Source: Devosia sp. ZB163
GTDB lineage: Bacteria > Pseudomonadota > Alphaproteobacteria > Rhizobiales > Devosiaceae
Reading direction: 5' to 3'
Length of the DNA stretch: 64,000 bases
Assembly (NCBI RefSeq): GCF_028613635.1
Contig: NZ_JAQRMY010000004.1
Location: forward strand, 124,001-188,000
Below the pieces are notes generated by a model. The model was not told the origin of the DNA. It saw nothing but the letters and a program-made list of their open reading frames with translations, and searched no databases. Positions 45,019-53,591 of this stretch are shown here, piece after piece. How positions within the stretch are numbered: position 1 is the stretch's first letter; every line of letters begins with the position of its first letter. A program made the translations under genes and the position numbers.

Positions 45019-45888
45019 ATGGCCGCACGCGCGTATTGCGACTGTCACGTCAATATCTACAACGAAGATCACATCCTGCCGCTGTACTGGACGCTGCATG
45101 GCCGCGTGCGCAAGGGCGAGATCACCCACAAGTCGGACGCCGACACGCTCTACAAGGCGATGGCCGACGCCGAGAAGGCGATCATCTTCACGCTGCGCTA
45201 TGCCGACGCGATCGGCGTGGAGGGCGACGACGAGACGACGGCCGCGGCCGTGGCCAAGTACCCCGACAAGTTCGTGGGCTTTGCCTATGTCGATCCGCGC
45301 CGTCCCGACTACATGGACATGATGATCCATGGCATCGAGGACCTGGGCCTGAAGGGCGTCAAGTTCGGGCCGATCTACAACGGCGTGCACCTGTCGGATC
45401 CGCGTCTCGAACCGGTCTACGAATACCTGCAGAAGAACAACATTCCCCTGACCATGCACATGGGCACCACCTATGCGCGCAATGCGCCGGTGGAACTGGG
45501 CCGGGCCATCCATGTCGAGCCGATCGCGCTCAAGTATCCCGACCTCACGATGATCCTCGCCCACATGGGCCACCCCTGGTACGACGAGGCGATCGTCGTG
45601 GCGCGGAAGCAACCCAATGTCTGGCTGGAGCAGTCGGCGCTCTTCTACCGGCCCTGGCAGTACTACAACATGCTGATCCTGGCCGAGGAGTACCGGACCG
45701 CCGACAAGATCTTCTTCGGCACCGACTTCCCGTTCGCGGGCGTGGCGGAATCGGCGGATGGGCTCATCAACATCAACAAGCAGGTCGAGGGTACGCCGCT
45801 GCCCAAGGTCAGCGAGGAAACCATCCAGTCGATCCTGTGGTCGAACCCGTTCGATCACTGGTGGAAGGGCGACAACCCGCTGAAATAG
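45019..45888 (+). CDS. Amidohydrolase-2 family metal-dependent hydrolase
   Basis: About 289 residues from the ATG at 45019, with CTGGAGGG upstream. The TIM-barrel amidohydrolase pattern is visible: N-terminal 'CDCHVNI' (in place of the common HxH), 'GVKFGPIYNGVHLSDPRLEP', 'PLTMHMGTTYARN', 'MILAHMGHPW' and the late metal Asp in 'FFGTDFPFAG'. Members are hydrolases or decarboxylases of ring-opened or aromatic acids. The first His motif is degenerate (DCH), so metal content may be mononuclear. Lies between transporter and oxygenase genes. Confidence 0.85.
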   Translation: MAARAYCDCHVNIYNEDHILPLYWTLHGRVRKGEITHKSDADTLYKAMADAEKAIIFTLRYADAIGVEGDDETTAAAVAKYPDKFVGFAYVDPRRPDYMDMMIHGIEDLGLKGVKFGPIYNGVHLSDPRLEPVYEYLQKNNIPLTMHMGTTYARNAPVELGRAIHVEPIALKYPDLTMILAHMGHPWYDEAIVVARKQPNVWLEQSALFYRPWQYYNMLILAEEYRTADKIFFGTDFPFAGVAESADGLININKQVEGTPLPKVSEETIQSILWSNPFDHWWKGDNPLK

Positions 45889-45916
45889 CGGGGGAAGGCA
45901 TGGAGGGGTTCGTGCC

Positions 45917-47008
45917 ATGAAGATGAGTTCGTTGCTGCGTTTTGCTACCAACCGCGATTACTCGCTGGTTGGCCCCGAGGCTGCCAGGGCGATCGAGAAG
46001 GGCCTCGCCAACGGCGAGTGGTACAAGTCGCCGATACCGCGCAAGCGGTTGAAGGAACTGATGGCAAGATCGGACGGGCCGGCGCTGCGCGATACCGCGA
46101 TCTGGCTGGGCCTGATCCTGGTCTTCGGCGGCCTCGGCATCTGGCTATGGGGAACGTGGTGGGCGGTGCCGGTCTTTGCCGTCTATGGCGTGCTCTATGC
46201 CTCGGCGGCCGACTCCCGCTGGCACGAATGCGGGCACCGCACGGCGTTCCGCACCGTCTGGATCAACGATGTCGTCTACGCGCTGGCCTCGTTCCTGATG
46301 CTGCGCAGCCCGACCGCCTGGCGGTGGAGCCATACGCGGCACCACACCGACACGATCATCGTCGGGCGCGATCCGGAGATCGCCGGCATGCGGCCGCCGC
46401 AGCTGATCATCATGGTGCTCAACATCGTCGGGCTCGTGAACGTGCCGCAGTCGCTGGCAACGCTGGCACGCTACAGCCTGGGCCGCCTCAACGCGGAGGA
46501 GCTGGACTACATCCCCGAGATGGAACGTTGGCGGGTGCAGGTGGAAGGGATCGTCATCCTGGGCATCCACGTCGCTGCCATCGTGGTGGCAATCGGGACC
46601 TGGAGCCTGCTGCCGGTGGTGCTGATCGGCGGGCCGAACATCTACGGTATCTGGTTGCTGTGGTGGATCGGCAATACGCAGCATCTGGGGCTGGCAGAGG
46701 ACGTGCTGGATCACCGGCTCGACGCCCGCACGGTCTACATGAACCCGGTGTTCCGCTTCATCTACTGGAACATGAACTACCATGTGGAGCACCACATGTA
46801 CCCGATGGTTCCGTACCACGCGCTCAAGGCGCTGCATGAGGAGGTGAAGGCGGATTGTCCGCCGGCGTCCCCCAGCGTGATGGCGGCCTGGCGCGAAATC
46901 CTGCCGACGATCCTGCGGCAACTGGGCGACCCATCGTATTTCATCAAGAAGCAATTGCCGCCCGGTGCCGGACAGCTGCCGGAACGTGTGGAGGCGACCC
47001 ATGGCTGA
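45917..47008 (+). CDS. Membrane di-iron fatty-acid-desaturase-family hydroxylase/desaturase
   Basis: A 363-residue membrane protein with the three histidine boxes of the family: HECGH (residues 103-107), HTRHH (139-143) and HVEHH (289-293), plus 'NTQHLGLAED' with an extra His (256). Membrane helices flank them (about 60-95 and 210-250). Such enzymes use O2 and two electrons to desaturate or hydroxylate an unactivated C-H bond. The next two genes encode a Rieske ferredoxin and its reductase, so this is likely a three-component oxygenase rather than a lipid desaturase. The substrate is probably the compound imported by the preceding ABC system. Confidence 0.88.
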   Translation: MKMSSLLRFATNRDYSLVGPEAARAIEKGLANGEWYKSPIPRKRLKELMARSDGPALRDTAIWLGLILVFGGLGIWLWGTWWAVPVFAVYGVLYASAADSRWHECGHRTAFRTVWINDVVYALASFLMLRSPTAWRWSHTRHHTDTIIVGRDPEIAGMRPPQLIIMVLNIVGLVNVPQSLATLARYSLGRLNAEELDYIPEMERWRVQVEGIVILGIHVAAIVVAIGTWSLLPVVLIGGPNIYGIWLLWWIGNTQHLGLAEDVLDHRLDARTVYMNPVFRFIYWNMNYHVEHHMYPMVPYHALKALHEEVKADCPPASPSVMAAWREILPTILRQLGDPSYFIKKQLPPGAGQLPERVEATHG

Positions 47009-47318
47009 GTGGATCCGGGCTTGCGGTGTCGACGACATCGACACCGAGGACGTCGTTCGGTTCGATCATGGCGGGAGAACCTTCGCCATCTATCGCAGCC
47101 CCGACGACAAGTTCTACGCCACCGATGGGCATTGCACCCACGAGCAGGCACACCTTGCGGATGGCTTCGTGATGGATTCCATTATCGAGTGTCCCAAGCA
47201 CAATGGCCGTTTCGACTACCGCACTGGCGCAGCAAAGGGTGCACCGGTCTGCGTGAACCTCGCGACCTATCCGGTTCGGGTCGACGGCGACCACGTGCTG
47301 ATCGAACTCACCGTCTGA
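47001..47318 (+). CDS. Rieske [2Fe-2S] ferredoxin
   Basis: A 105-residue soluble protein with cluster ligands C45-T-H47 and C64-P-K-H67 ('GHCTHEQA' and 'IIECPKHNGRF'), the usual length for a Rieske ferredoxin electron carrier. Its ATG at 47001 overlaps the desaturase end by eight bases, indicating coupled translation. The reductase gene starts two bases after its stop. It would shuttle electrons from the FAD reductase to the membrane di-iron enzyme. Confidence 0.93.
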   Translation: MAEWIRACGVDDIDTEDVVRFDHGGRTFAIYRSPDDKFYATDGHCTHEQAHLADGFVMDSIIECPKHNGRFDYRTGAAKGAPVCVNLATYPVRVDGDHVLIELTV

Positions 47319-47320
47319 CG

Positions 47321-48535
47321 ATGGCATCGGACGCGGCGGTGATCATCGGTGCCGGCTTTGCCGGCGTGTCGGCGGCGTTCGCGATGCGAGAGGCCGGCCA
47401 TGCCGGCCCGATAACGATCGTCGGTGACGAGGCACATCTGCCCTATGAGCGGCCACCGCTGTCGAAGGGCCTACTGACCGGAAGCCATACCGGGCTGATG
47501 CCGATCCGGAAAGCGGCCGACTATGCCGTCGCGGGCATCGCACTGACGACCGGCGCTTCCGCAACCGGCATCGATCGGGACCGATGGCGTGTCGAACTCT
47601 CGACCGGGCACGCTCTGGCCTATGACCGGCTGCTGCTGGCGACGGGCGCCGCACCCCGCCGTCTCGACCTGCCGGGGAGCGACGCCGTAACCATTCACAC
47701 CTTGCGTAACGCCGCTGATCTTGCGCGCCTGCAACCTGCCTTCGCCGGGGCCAGGCGGTTGGCAATCGTGGGCGGCGGGTTGATCGGTCTCGAACTGGCA
47801 GCGGCCGCCCGCCAGCGCGGCCTCGCGGTGACGGTGATCGAGGCCGGCCCGCGCGTCCTCGGTCGCGGCGTACCGGAGGCACTGGCCTCGGTGCTGGCGG
47901 AGACGCATCGCAGCAACGGCGTGACGATCCTCACCGGCGTGGCTCCAGCGTCTGTGTCGGCGGCTGGCGTAGCGCTGAGTGACGGTCGCCTGGTCGAGGC
48001 CGATACCATCATCGCCGCCATTGGTGTGACACCGCGAACAGCGCTTGCCGAACAAGCCGGGCTCGCCGTCGCTGGCGGCATCGTCACCGACAATATGCTG
48101 CAGGTAGCCGAGGGGATCTTCGCCGCAGGCGACTGCGCCATCAGCGCGCATCCGCTCTTCGACGACGCCATGGTGCGGCTCGAAAGCTGGCAAAGCGCCG
48201 GTGACTACGGCGTGGCGGCTGGCCGCAACATGGCGGGGCAGGGCCAGCCGATCGGCGTTGTGCCGTGGATGTGGAGCGACCAGTACGACCTGGGTCTCTA
48301 CACGGCGGGCGTGCCTGCCGCCGGAGCCACGACTGTGGACAGGATCGAGGATGGCCTCGTCACGCAGTTCCAGCTTGATCCATCTGGTCGACTGGTTGGC
48401 GCCGCATCGTTGGGCTCGGGCACGTCAGCATCGCGCGGCATCAAGATTGCGAGCCGCTTGATCGCCGCCCGCGCCGCGCCCGACCCCGGCCATCTGGCCG
48501 ATCCGTCCCGCCCATTGAAAGCCCTGCTGCAATGA
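47321..48535 (+). CDS. Ferredoxin reductase, FAD/NAD(P)H-dependent (Rhodocoxin-reductase-like)
   Basis: About 404 residues with two Rossmann motifs: FAD site 'VIIGAGFAGVSAAFAMREAG' (residues 7-26) and NAD(P)H site 'LAIVGGGLIGLELAAAARQR' (about 147-166). 'YERPPLSKGLL' and 'IFAAGDCAI' complete the pattern of reductases that feed Rieske or plant-type ferredoxins in oxygenase systems. The ATG at 47321 is directly after the ferredoxin stop. Together the three genes form a NAD(P)H to di-iron oxygenase electron chain. Confidence 0.93.
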   Translation: MASDAAVIIGAGFAGVSAAFAMREAGHAGPITIVGDEAHLPYERPPLSKGLLTGSHTGLMPIRKAADYAVAGIALTTGASATGIDRDRWRVELSTGHALAYDRLLLATGAAPRRLDLPGSDAVTIHTLRNAADLARLQPAFAGARRLAIVGGGLIGLELAAAARQRGLAVTVIEAGPRVLGRGVPEALASVLAETHRSNGVTILTGVAPASVSAAGVALSDGRLVEADTIIAAIGVTPRTALAEQAGLAVAGGIVTDNMLQVAEGIFAAGDCAISAHPLFDDAMVRLESWQSAGDYGVAAGRNMAGQGQPIGVVPWMWSDQYDLGLYTAGVPAAGATTVDRIEDGLVTQFQLDPSGRLVGAASLGSGTSASRGIKIASRLIAARAAPDPGHLADPSRPLKALLQ

Positions 48536-48560
48536 TCATGGGCAACCCCGAGGAGCGACG

Positions 48561-49733
48561 ATGAAGATCACCGAAGTCGAACCGATCCTGCTGCGTGGCA
48601 CTGCCGCCTATGGCGCGGGTGCCAGCGGCGCCGAGGCCACCGACAATGGCGACTGGCAGCTGCTCATCCGCGTCGCTACCGATGAGGGTCTCACCGGCTG
48701 GTCGGATGTCGAGACGCTGGCGCCCGCGGCGGTCAGCATCATTTCCGGGGAGGGCATGGCGACGGTCGGCTTCCGTACGCTGGGGAGCCTGCTGGTCGGC
48801 GAGGACCCGCTGGATGTCGAGCGCCTCTGGGACAAACTCTATGTCGGCAGCGCCTACTATGGCCGGCGTGGCATCGCCATGCACTGCATTTCGGCCCTCG
48901 ACAACTGCCTGTGGTCGATCCGCGCGCAGGCTGCCGGCATGTCGCTGTCCCAACTCCTGGGTGGGCGCCGGCGCGACAAGGTCATGGCCTATGCCTCGAC
49001 CCTGTTCCGCTCCACTCCAGAGGGCATGATCGAGGCCGCCAACGCCTATATCGACAAGGGCTACCGCGCCGTGAAGTTCGGCTGGGGCGTGTTCGGGCAG
49101 GACCCCGGGCGCGACCGCGAACTGATCGCTGCCGCCCGTCAGGCTCTCGGCCCCGATCGTCATCTCATGGTCGATCCCGGTTGGTATCCGACAGTGACCC
49201 CCAACCGGATGCAGCCCCGCAGCCTTTCCGACAACGAGGCGCTCTGCCAGTGGCTGGGTGACTACGGCGTGCGCTGGGTCGAGGACTTCATCCACCCGGA
49301 GAACTTCGACGAGTACGCAGCGGTGCGCGCATCGAGCCCGGTGCCGATTGCAGCGGGCGAGCAGGTTTCGACCCACTGGGAATTCGCCCGCTTCATCGAG
49401 CAGGGCTGCGTGGATGTGATCCAGCCCGACCTCACGCGTTGCGGCGGCATTACTGTGGCGAAGCAGGTGGCGCAAATGGCCACCCGCGCCGGCATCGACC
49501 TCGTGCCGCACTCGTGGCTCACGCACCTCCTCACCGGCTACAGCCTGCAGCTCATCGCGACGCTGCCACGCGCCCACTTCGTCGAGTTCAACGTCAGCCA
49601 GAGCCCGCTGACCGCGGGGATCGCTCCAACGTCGCTCGGTCTTGATGCGGATGGCTGCATCGCCATCCCCGATGGCGTCGGCATCGGCATCGAGGTCGAC
49701 ACCGGTTTCATCGACGCCCACCGGGCCCGCTGA
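48561..49733 (+). CDS. Enolase-superfamily (mandelate racemase-like) dehydratase/racemase
   Basis: The 390-residue protein has the capping domain with 'LIRVATDEGLTGWSDVET' and the barrel with probable catalytic Lys in 'YRAVKFGWGVFG', metal ligands Asp in 'HLMVDPGWY', Glu in 'RWVEDFIHP' and Glu in 'IAAGEQVSTH', and His in 'LVPHSWLTH'. It is distinct from the enolase-family enzyme at 36466. It follows the reductase by 25 bases with a good GGAG site and precedes a deacylase, so it probably acts on a hydroxy-acid intermediate of the pathway. Confidence 0.88.
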   Translation: MKITEVEPILLRGTAAYGAGASGAEATDNGDWQLLIRVATDEGLTGWSDVETLAPAAVSIISGEGMATVGFRTLGSLLVGEDPLDVERLWDKLYVGSAYYGRRGIAMHCISALDNCLWSIRAQAAGMSLSQLLGGRRRDKVMAYASTLFRSTPEGMIEAANAYIDKGYRAVKFGWGVFGQDPGRDRELIAAARQALGPDRHLMVDPGWYPTVTPNRMQPRSLSDNEALCQWLGDYGVRWVEDFIHPENFDEYAAVRASSPVPIAAGEQVSTHWEFARFIEQGCVDVIQPDLTRCGGITVAKQVAQMATRAGIDLVPHSWLTHLLTGYSLQLIATLPRAHFVEFNVSQSPLTAGIAPTSLGLDADGCIAIPDGVGIGIEVDTGFIDAHRAR

Positions 49734-49743
49734 GGAGACGGAC

Positions 49744-50781
49744 ATGGATCGCCGTATCGTCACCGCCGCTGCGCTGGACCTCGAGTCACCCGGACGCCGC
49801 GACTACCTGGTGGCCCTGCCGCATGACGGTATCTGGGGCGACCACCTGATCCCGCTCTCCGTCCTCGTCGGCCCCGACGCCACCCCGGGCAAGGGGCTCG
49901 TCGCCTTCGGCTCGACGCATGGCAACGAATACGAGGGGCCGATCGCCATCAAGCACCTCCTGGGTGAGATCGACATCGCTGATGTGCGTGGCCGCATCAT
50001 CCTCGTGCCGGTGCTCAACGTTGCCGCTTTCCGTGCTGGCGCGCGCGACTCAGTCCTCGACGACGGGGTGAACCTCAACCGCGCCTTCGTCGCCGATGCC
50101 GGCCGTATCCCCAGTCTCGGCCGCATCACGCATCGCATCGCCGATTTCGTGCGCAGGACCATCTGGCCGCATGTGCACGTGGTTCTCGATATGCATGCCG
50201 GCGGCGAGGTGGCACAGTTCGCGCTCGGCCCGAGCTTCCACCCCATCCCCGATCCCGAGCAGAACCGCCGTATCGAGCAGACGGCGCGCTGGTTCGGCTC
50301 GCCGATCGTGCTCGTCTACCAGAACGAGACGCCGGGCCTATTGACCAGCGAGGCCGAGCGGCTGGGCAAGATCACCATCGGCGCCGAACTGGGCTGGGGG
50401 CGCTCGGTCCAGCCGGACGGTGTGCGCTACGCCCGTCACGGCATCCGCGCCGCCATGGTTCACTGGGATCAGCTCTACGGCGAGATCGCGCCGATCGCCC
50501 ACCATGCCGACGGTACGCAGCGAAAGATCTCGATCGTCGACCGCCGGTGCGTGGTGATCGCGCCCTTCGATGGTCATTACGAGGCGCTGAAGAAGCCCGC
50601 TGATGCCGTAGCGGCCGGCGAAGTCGTCGGCTACCTGCACGACTTCCAGCACCTCGACGCCGCGCCCTGGCCAGTCCGCTCCGAAGTCGATGGCTTGCTC
50701 GCAGCGCAGGCCTGGGGCGCGCGCGTCACCCAGGGCCAGCACATCGCCATCACCGGACAGATCGAAGACTGGGTCCGCTGA
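49744..50781 (+). CDS. Succinylglutamate desuccinylase/aspartoacylase-family deacylase (M14-like)
   Basis: About 345 residues from the ATG at 49744. Zinc ligands are visible in 'STHGNEYEGP' (His and Glu) and 'VLDMHAGGE' (His). The family also includes the ectoine-pathway deacetylase DoeB, but no other ectoine gene is present. It would hydrolyse an N-acyl amino acid or related amide. Last intact gene of the rightward catabolic operon before the protease/hemopexin cassette. Confidence 0.88.
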   Translation: MDRRIVTAAALDLESPGRRDYLVALPHDGIWGDHLIPLSVLVGPDATPGKGLVAFGSTHGNEYEGPIAIKHLLGEIDIADVRGRIILVPVLNVAAFRAGARDSVLDDGVNLNRAFVADAGRIPSLGRITHRIADFVRRTIWPHVHVVLDMHAGGEVAQFALGPSFHPIPDPEQNRRIEQTARWFGSPIVLVYQNETPGLLTSEAERLGKITIGAELGWGRSVQPDGVRYARHGIRAAMVHWDQLYGEIAPIAHHADGTQRKISIVDRRCVVIAPFDGHYEALKKPADAVAAGEVVGYLHDFQHLDAAPWPVRSEVDGLLAAQAWGARVTQGQHIAITGQIEDWVR

Positions 50782-50943
50782 AGGTATAGTCTTCGGCAGT
50801 AGCCGGCTGCGTTCGTCGCCACTGATCGCGCTGCGGCAGATCCGCCTTCTATTTTTCGTCCGGAGAGGTTGTGCGAAATCGTACGCGTTCCGCCAGATCC
50901 ACTTTGGCCTGATTGTACTATAGTTAAACAATTGCTAATCACC
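50782..50943. other. AT-richer leader of the protease cassette
   Basis: No gene call. The stretch from about 50845 is markedly richer in A and T than its surroundings ('TGTACTATAGTTAAACAATTGC', about 50915-50936, with TACTAT as a possible -10). It probably carries the promoter of the protease gene and marks the left border of the cassette. Confidence 0.4.
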
Positions 50944-52557
50944 GTGACTGCGGTTGAAGCGTGTCAGCGGGTGGTTGCAGTGCGTGATGCCCCTTCTTCT
51001 TTTGGCGGATACCCATTTCTTCTCCAGCAGGACAGTGCGCATTGGGTCGAGCTCGACGCCACGCGCGCGCTTCTGTGCTTCCTGCGGCCGGTCGACAAGG
51101 GCCAGCTAGCCGAACGCCTGGGGAGGTTCGGGCTTGAGCTGGAGCGCGACAGGGCCGAGGACAGGGGCGACACCGAGTTCGAGGTCGTAAACCACACCGA
51201 TCGCCGCTTCTGGGTGCGGGAGGCGCTGGGCGCCCCGCTCGATGCGGGGCTCTATGAAGAGCTCGACGCCGCCTTCGATGGCGAGCTCGAATGGGTCGGC
51301 GCCGTCTACCGCGACCCGGAGATTGCAGGGCGCCAGAGCCTCCATTGTCCAGTGCCGGACGTGCTCATCGTGGACGAGGTCGTTTCTGGTCTCGAGGGCG
51401 AAGGCCTGCGCGCGGATGACGAGGGGTCGAGCTACCTCAACGGCTATCGCCGCTATTCCATCGAGGAGCCGCGTACCCGTCCGGCGGCACGTGTCGCGCA
51501 GGAACAACTGCGGCAGCGGGCCGGCAACGCAGATGCTGTCCTCTACGAGAACATGCCGCTCCTCGTTCCGTTGTCGATGGACCCCGTCGACACCTTCTAT
51601 CCCGCGGGCCCCCAGCCGAACCTGCCAGCTTATCCAGGGCAGTGGAACCTGAGGCGCATCCGCGCCTACGGCCCGGGGCGAACGGCACATGACGTGGTGG
51701 CCACCGGGTCGGGCTTTGACGTCATCATCGCCGTCATCGACAGCGGGTGTGACCTGACGCACCCCGACATAGCCTATGTCGCCGGTAGCGGAGGGATCAG
51801 CGGCAACGGCTCCAACACTGGCGTGCCGGGCTTTGCGGCGGGCCACGGAACGATGGTCGCGGGCATAGCCGGCGCCACTTCCCACAATCTCAAGGGAGTC
51901 GCGAGTGTCGCCGGCTACTGGTCGAGGATCATGCCGCTGGCCTTCAGTTCTTTCACGAACACGGAGGCGGCGCGGCTGATAAATTTCGCAGTCGCCAACG
52001 GCGCACGCGTGATCAACATGAGCTGGAACACGACGGGCTGGCCGAGCACGCTCGTCACCGACCGGGCATTGAACGACGCCAATGGCGTGGTGCTCTGTGC
52101 GGCGGCAGGCAACGGTGGCGGCGTGATCACTTACCCGGCGACCCACCCAAACGTGATCGCGTGCGGCGCGGTCAACAACAATGACCGCCGCGCCAACTTC
52201 TCGAACTTCGGGACACCACTATCCGTTGTTGCCCCCGGCGTGGACGTGCCGACGACGACGACGCGCGGGAGCGGGACGCTTTCGGATCTCGACCGGAAGG
52301 ATTGGGTCCACGACTTCACCGGGACTTCGGCGGCGGCGCCGCATGTAGCCGGACTGGCCGCGATGCTGATCGCCATCGAGCCCACGCTCACACCCGCCGA
52401 GATACGCGCGATCATCGAGGGCACCTCCAACCGGGTGCCACCGTCGCCTTACAACGGTCAATCCGAGAACGGTCCTTGGAACACGTTCGTCGGCAATGGC
52501 CGCATCGATGCGATGGACGCCGTGTCGGCGCTAAAGCCCGCACGGCTCAGGCGGTAG
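50944..52557 (+). CDS. Subtilisin-like (S8) serine protease without evident signal peptide
   Basis: About 537 residues with the GTG at 50944 as start; an ATG at 50869 in frame is also possible but lies upstream of the likely promoter. Residues 1-~235 form an unassigned N-terminal region. The S8 domain follows, with triad Asp in 'IIAVIDSGCDLTHPDI' (~266), His in 'GHGTMVAGIAG' (~301) and Ser in 'TGTSAAAPHVAG' (~462), and the oxyanion Asn in 'AAAGNGGG'. I see no hydrophobic export signal. It heads a three-gene cassette with a small protein and a hemopexin-repeat protein; the cassette replaced part of a catabolic operon. Confidence 0.88.
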   Translation: MTAVEACQRVVAVRDAPSSFGGYPFLLQQDSAHWVELDATRALLCFLRPVDKGQLAERLGRFGLELERDRAEDRGDTEFEVVNHTDRRFWVREALGAPLDAGLYEELDAAFDGELEWVGAVYRDPEIAGRQSLHCPVPDVLIVDEVVSGLEGEGLRADDEGSSYLNGYRRYSIEEPRTRPAARVAQEQLRQRAGNADAVLYENMPLLVPLSMDPVDTFYPAGPQPNLPAYPGQWNLRRIRAYGPGRTAHDVVATGSGFDVIIAVIDSGCDLTHPDIAYVAGSGGISGNGSNTGVPGFAAGHGTMVAGIAGATSHNLKGVASVAGYWSRIMPLAFSSFTNTEAARLINFAVANGARVINMSWNTTGWPSTLVTDRALNDANGVVLCAAAGNGGGVITYPATHPNVIACGAVNNNDRRANFSNFGTPLSVVAPGVDVPTTTTRGSGTLSDLDRKDWVHDFTGTSAAAPHVAGLAAMLIAIEPTLTPAEIRAIIEGTSNRVPPSPYNGQSENGPWNTFVGNGRIDAMDAVSALKPARLRR

Positions 52558-52572
52558 AACGGGAGGGATGCC

Positions 52573-52983
52573 ATGCCGATCTCCGAACTGAACCGCGAGC
52601 GGATCCAGCGGATGCTGGAAGGACACGAGGCCGCGCTGAACAGCACCGAACGCTCGCTCAGCCCTGATCAGGCGATGGTGCACAGGACGCTGCTGGAGTT
52701 GGGTCGGAACACCGGCCTCCTGGAACTCGTCGACGAGTTCACCGACTCTGCCGAGCTGCCCGGGCGTATTCGCGAGAATGCGGAGGAGGTTCTGCGCAGT
52801 CGCGGCATCGCCCTGCCGGAGGGCGTGGTTCTGACGGCCCGCGAGAGGCGCGAAGACGGCACCCGGCCCCTGTTCCGCCTGCATTTCCCGGTGCGCCGGT
52901 CACGGATGCTGGTGGACTACGACGCTGCGGCCGGCGTGTCGACGCGGCTTTCCACGGGGAGCGACAATGGCATGGATCTTTGA
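52573..52983 (+). CDS. Small cassette protein, partly leader-peptide-like
   Basis: A 136-residue soluble protein with GGGAGGG upstream of the ATG. Residues 1-~65 are helical and acidic ('LLELGRNTGLLELVDEFTD'). The segment 'AEEVLRSRGIALPEGVVLTA' followed by 'RLHFPV' resembles the nitrile-hydratase-like (NHLP) leader pattern of peptide natural products, where '...GIxLPEGVxV...' precedes the core. This is a visual similarity, not a proven match. The last 17 bases overlap the hemopexin gene, so translation is coupled. A substrate or prodomain partner of the adjacent protease is possible. Confidence 0.75.
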   Translation: MPISELNRERIQRMLEGHEAALNSTERSLSPDQAMVHRTLLELGRNTGLLELVDEFTDSAELPGRIRENAEEVLRSRGIALPEGVVLTARERREDGTRPLFRLHFPVRRSRMLVDYDAAAGVSTRLSTGSDNGMDL

Positions 52984-53590
52984 CACTGCGCTCGAGGGCC
53001 GCGCCCCCTATGCCGGCAAGGTCTATTTCTTTCGAGGCACGCGATACCTTCGCTACGACTGGACCCTCGACCGACTGGACCAGCGTCCGGCACCGCTGAG
53101 CGCCTGGAACCTGCCGTCACCCTTCTCATCTGGGGTGGATGCCGCCGTCAACGGTCTCGGTTCCTACCTGGGCCGCGCCTATTTCTTCCGGGGCGGCCAG
53201 TATGTCCGCTACGACTGGGCATCGAACACGGTCGGTCCGCCGACATCGCTCGCGGCCTGGCACCTGCCGGCTCCGTTCCTCGATGGCGTCGATGCTGCAA
53301 TCAACGGGTATGGGGCACGAGAGGGGAAGACCTTCTTCTTCCGGGACAAGCAATACGTGACATATGACTGGGCCACGGACACGACAACGGCGCCGCGTCC
53401 GTTGACCGACTGGAATCTCGTTGGGATGTTCGCGAACGGCATCCATGCCGGCGTCAACGGCGAGGGCGCCTATGCGGGCAAAGCCTACCTGTTCCGCGGC
53501 GCCCACTACCAGCGCTACGACTGGGCGACGAGCCGGCCCGACATCCCGCGCTCGCACCTGTCACGCTGGAACCTCGGCAGCGGCCCCTGA
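52967..53590 (+). CDS. Hemopexin-repeat protein (four blades)
   Basis: A 207-residue protein made almost entirely of four hemopexin repeats of ~50 residues: 'GKVYFFRGTRYLRYDW', 'GRAYFFRGGQYVRYDW', 'GKTFFFRDKQYVTYDW' and 'GKAYLFRGAHYQRYDW', each preceded by a (D/H)A(A/G)(V/I)NG turn. This predicts a four-bladed propeller, a protein- or metal-binding fold common in metalloproteases and rare in bacteria (for example photopexins). No signal peptide. The ATG at 52967 lies inside the small protein gene. The pairing with an S8 protease suggests substrate binding or targeting. Confidence 0.88.
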   Translation: MAWIFDTALEGRAPYAGKVYFFRGTRYLRYDWTLDRLDQRPAPLSAWNLPSPFSSGVDAAVNGLGSYLGRAYFFRGGQYVRYDWASNTVGPPTSLAAWHLPAPFLDGVDAAINGYGAREGKTFFFRDKQYVTYDWATDTTTAPRPLTDWNLVGMFANGIHAGVNGEGAYAGKAYLFRGAHYQRYDWATSRPDIPRSHLSRWNLGSGP

Positions 53591-53591
53591 G

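Noticed and set aside
49744-50781. Deacylase as ectoine-pathway DoeB
   Set aside because: The family fits, but no ectoine hydrolase, transaminase or transporter genes of that pathway are present, so the specific name is not justified.
53421-53591. Left part of the open frame that ends in the oxidoreductase tail
   Set aside because: It is an out-of-frame shadow of the hemopexin gene; only the part after about 53592 resembles the oxidoreductase family.
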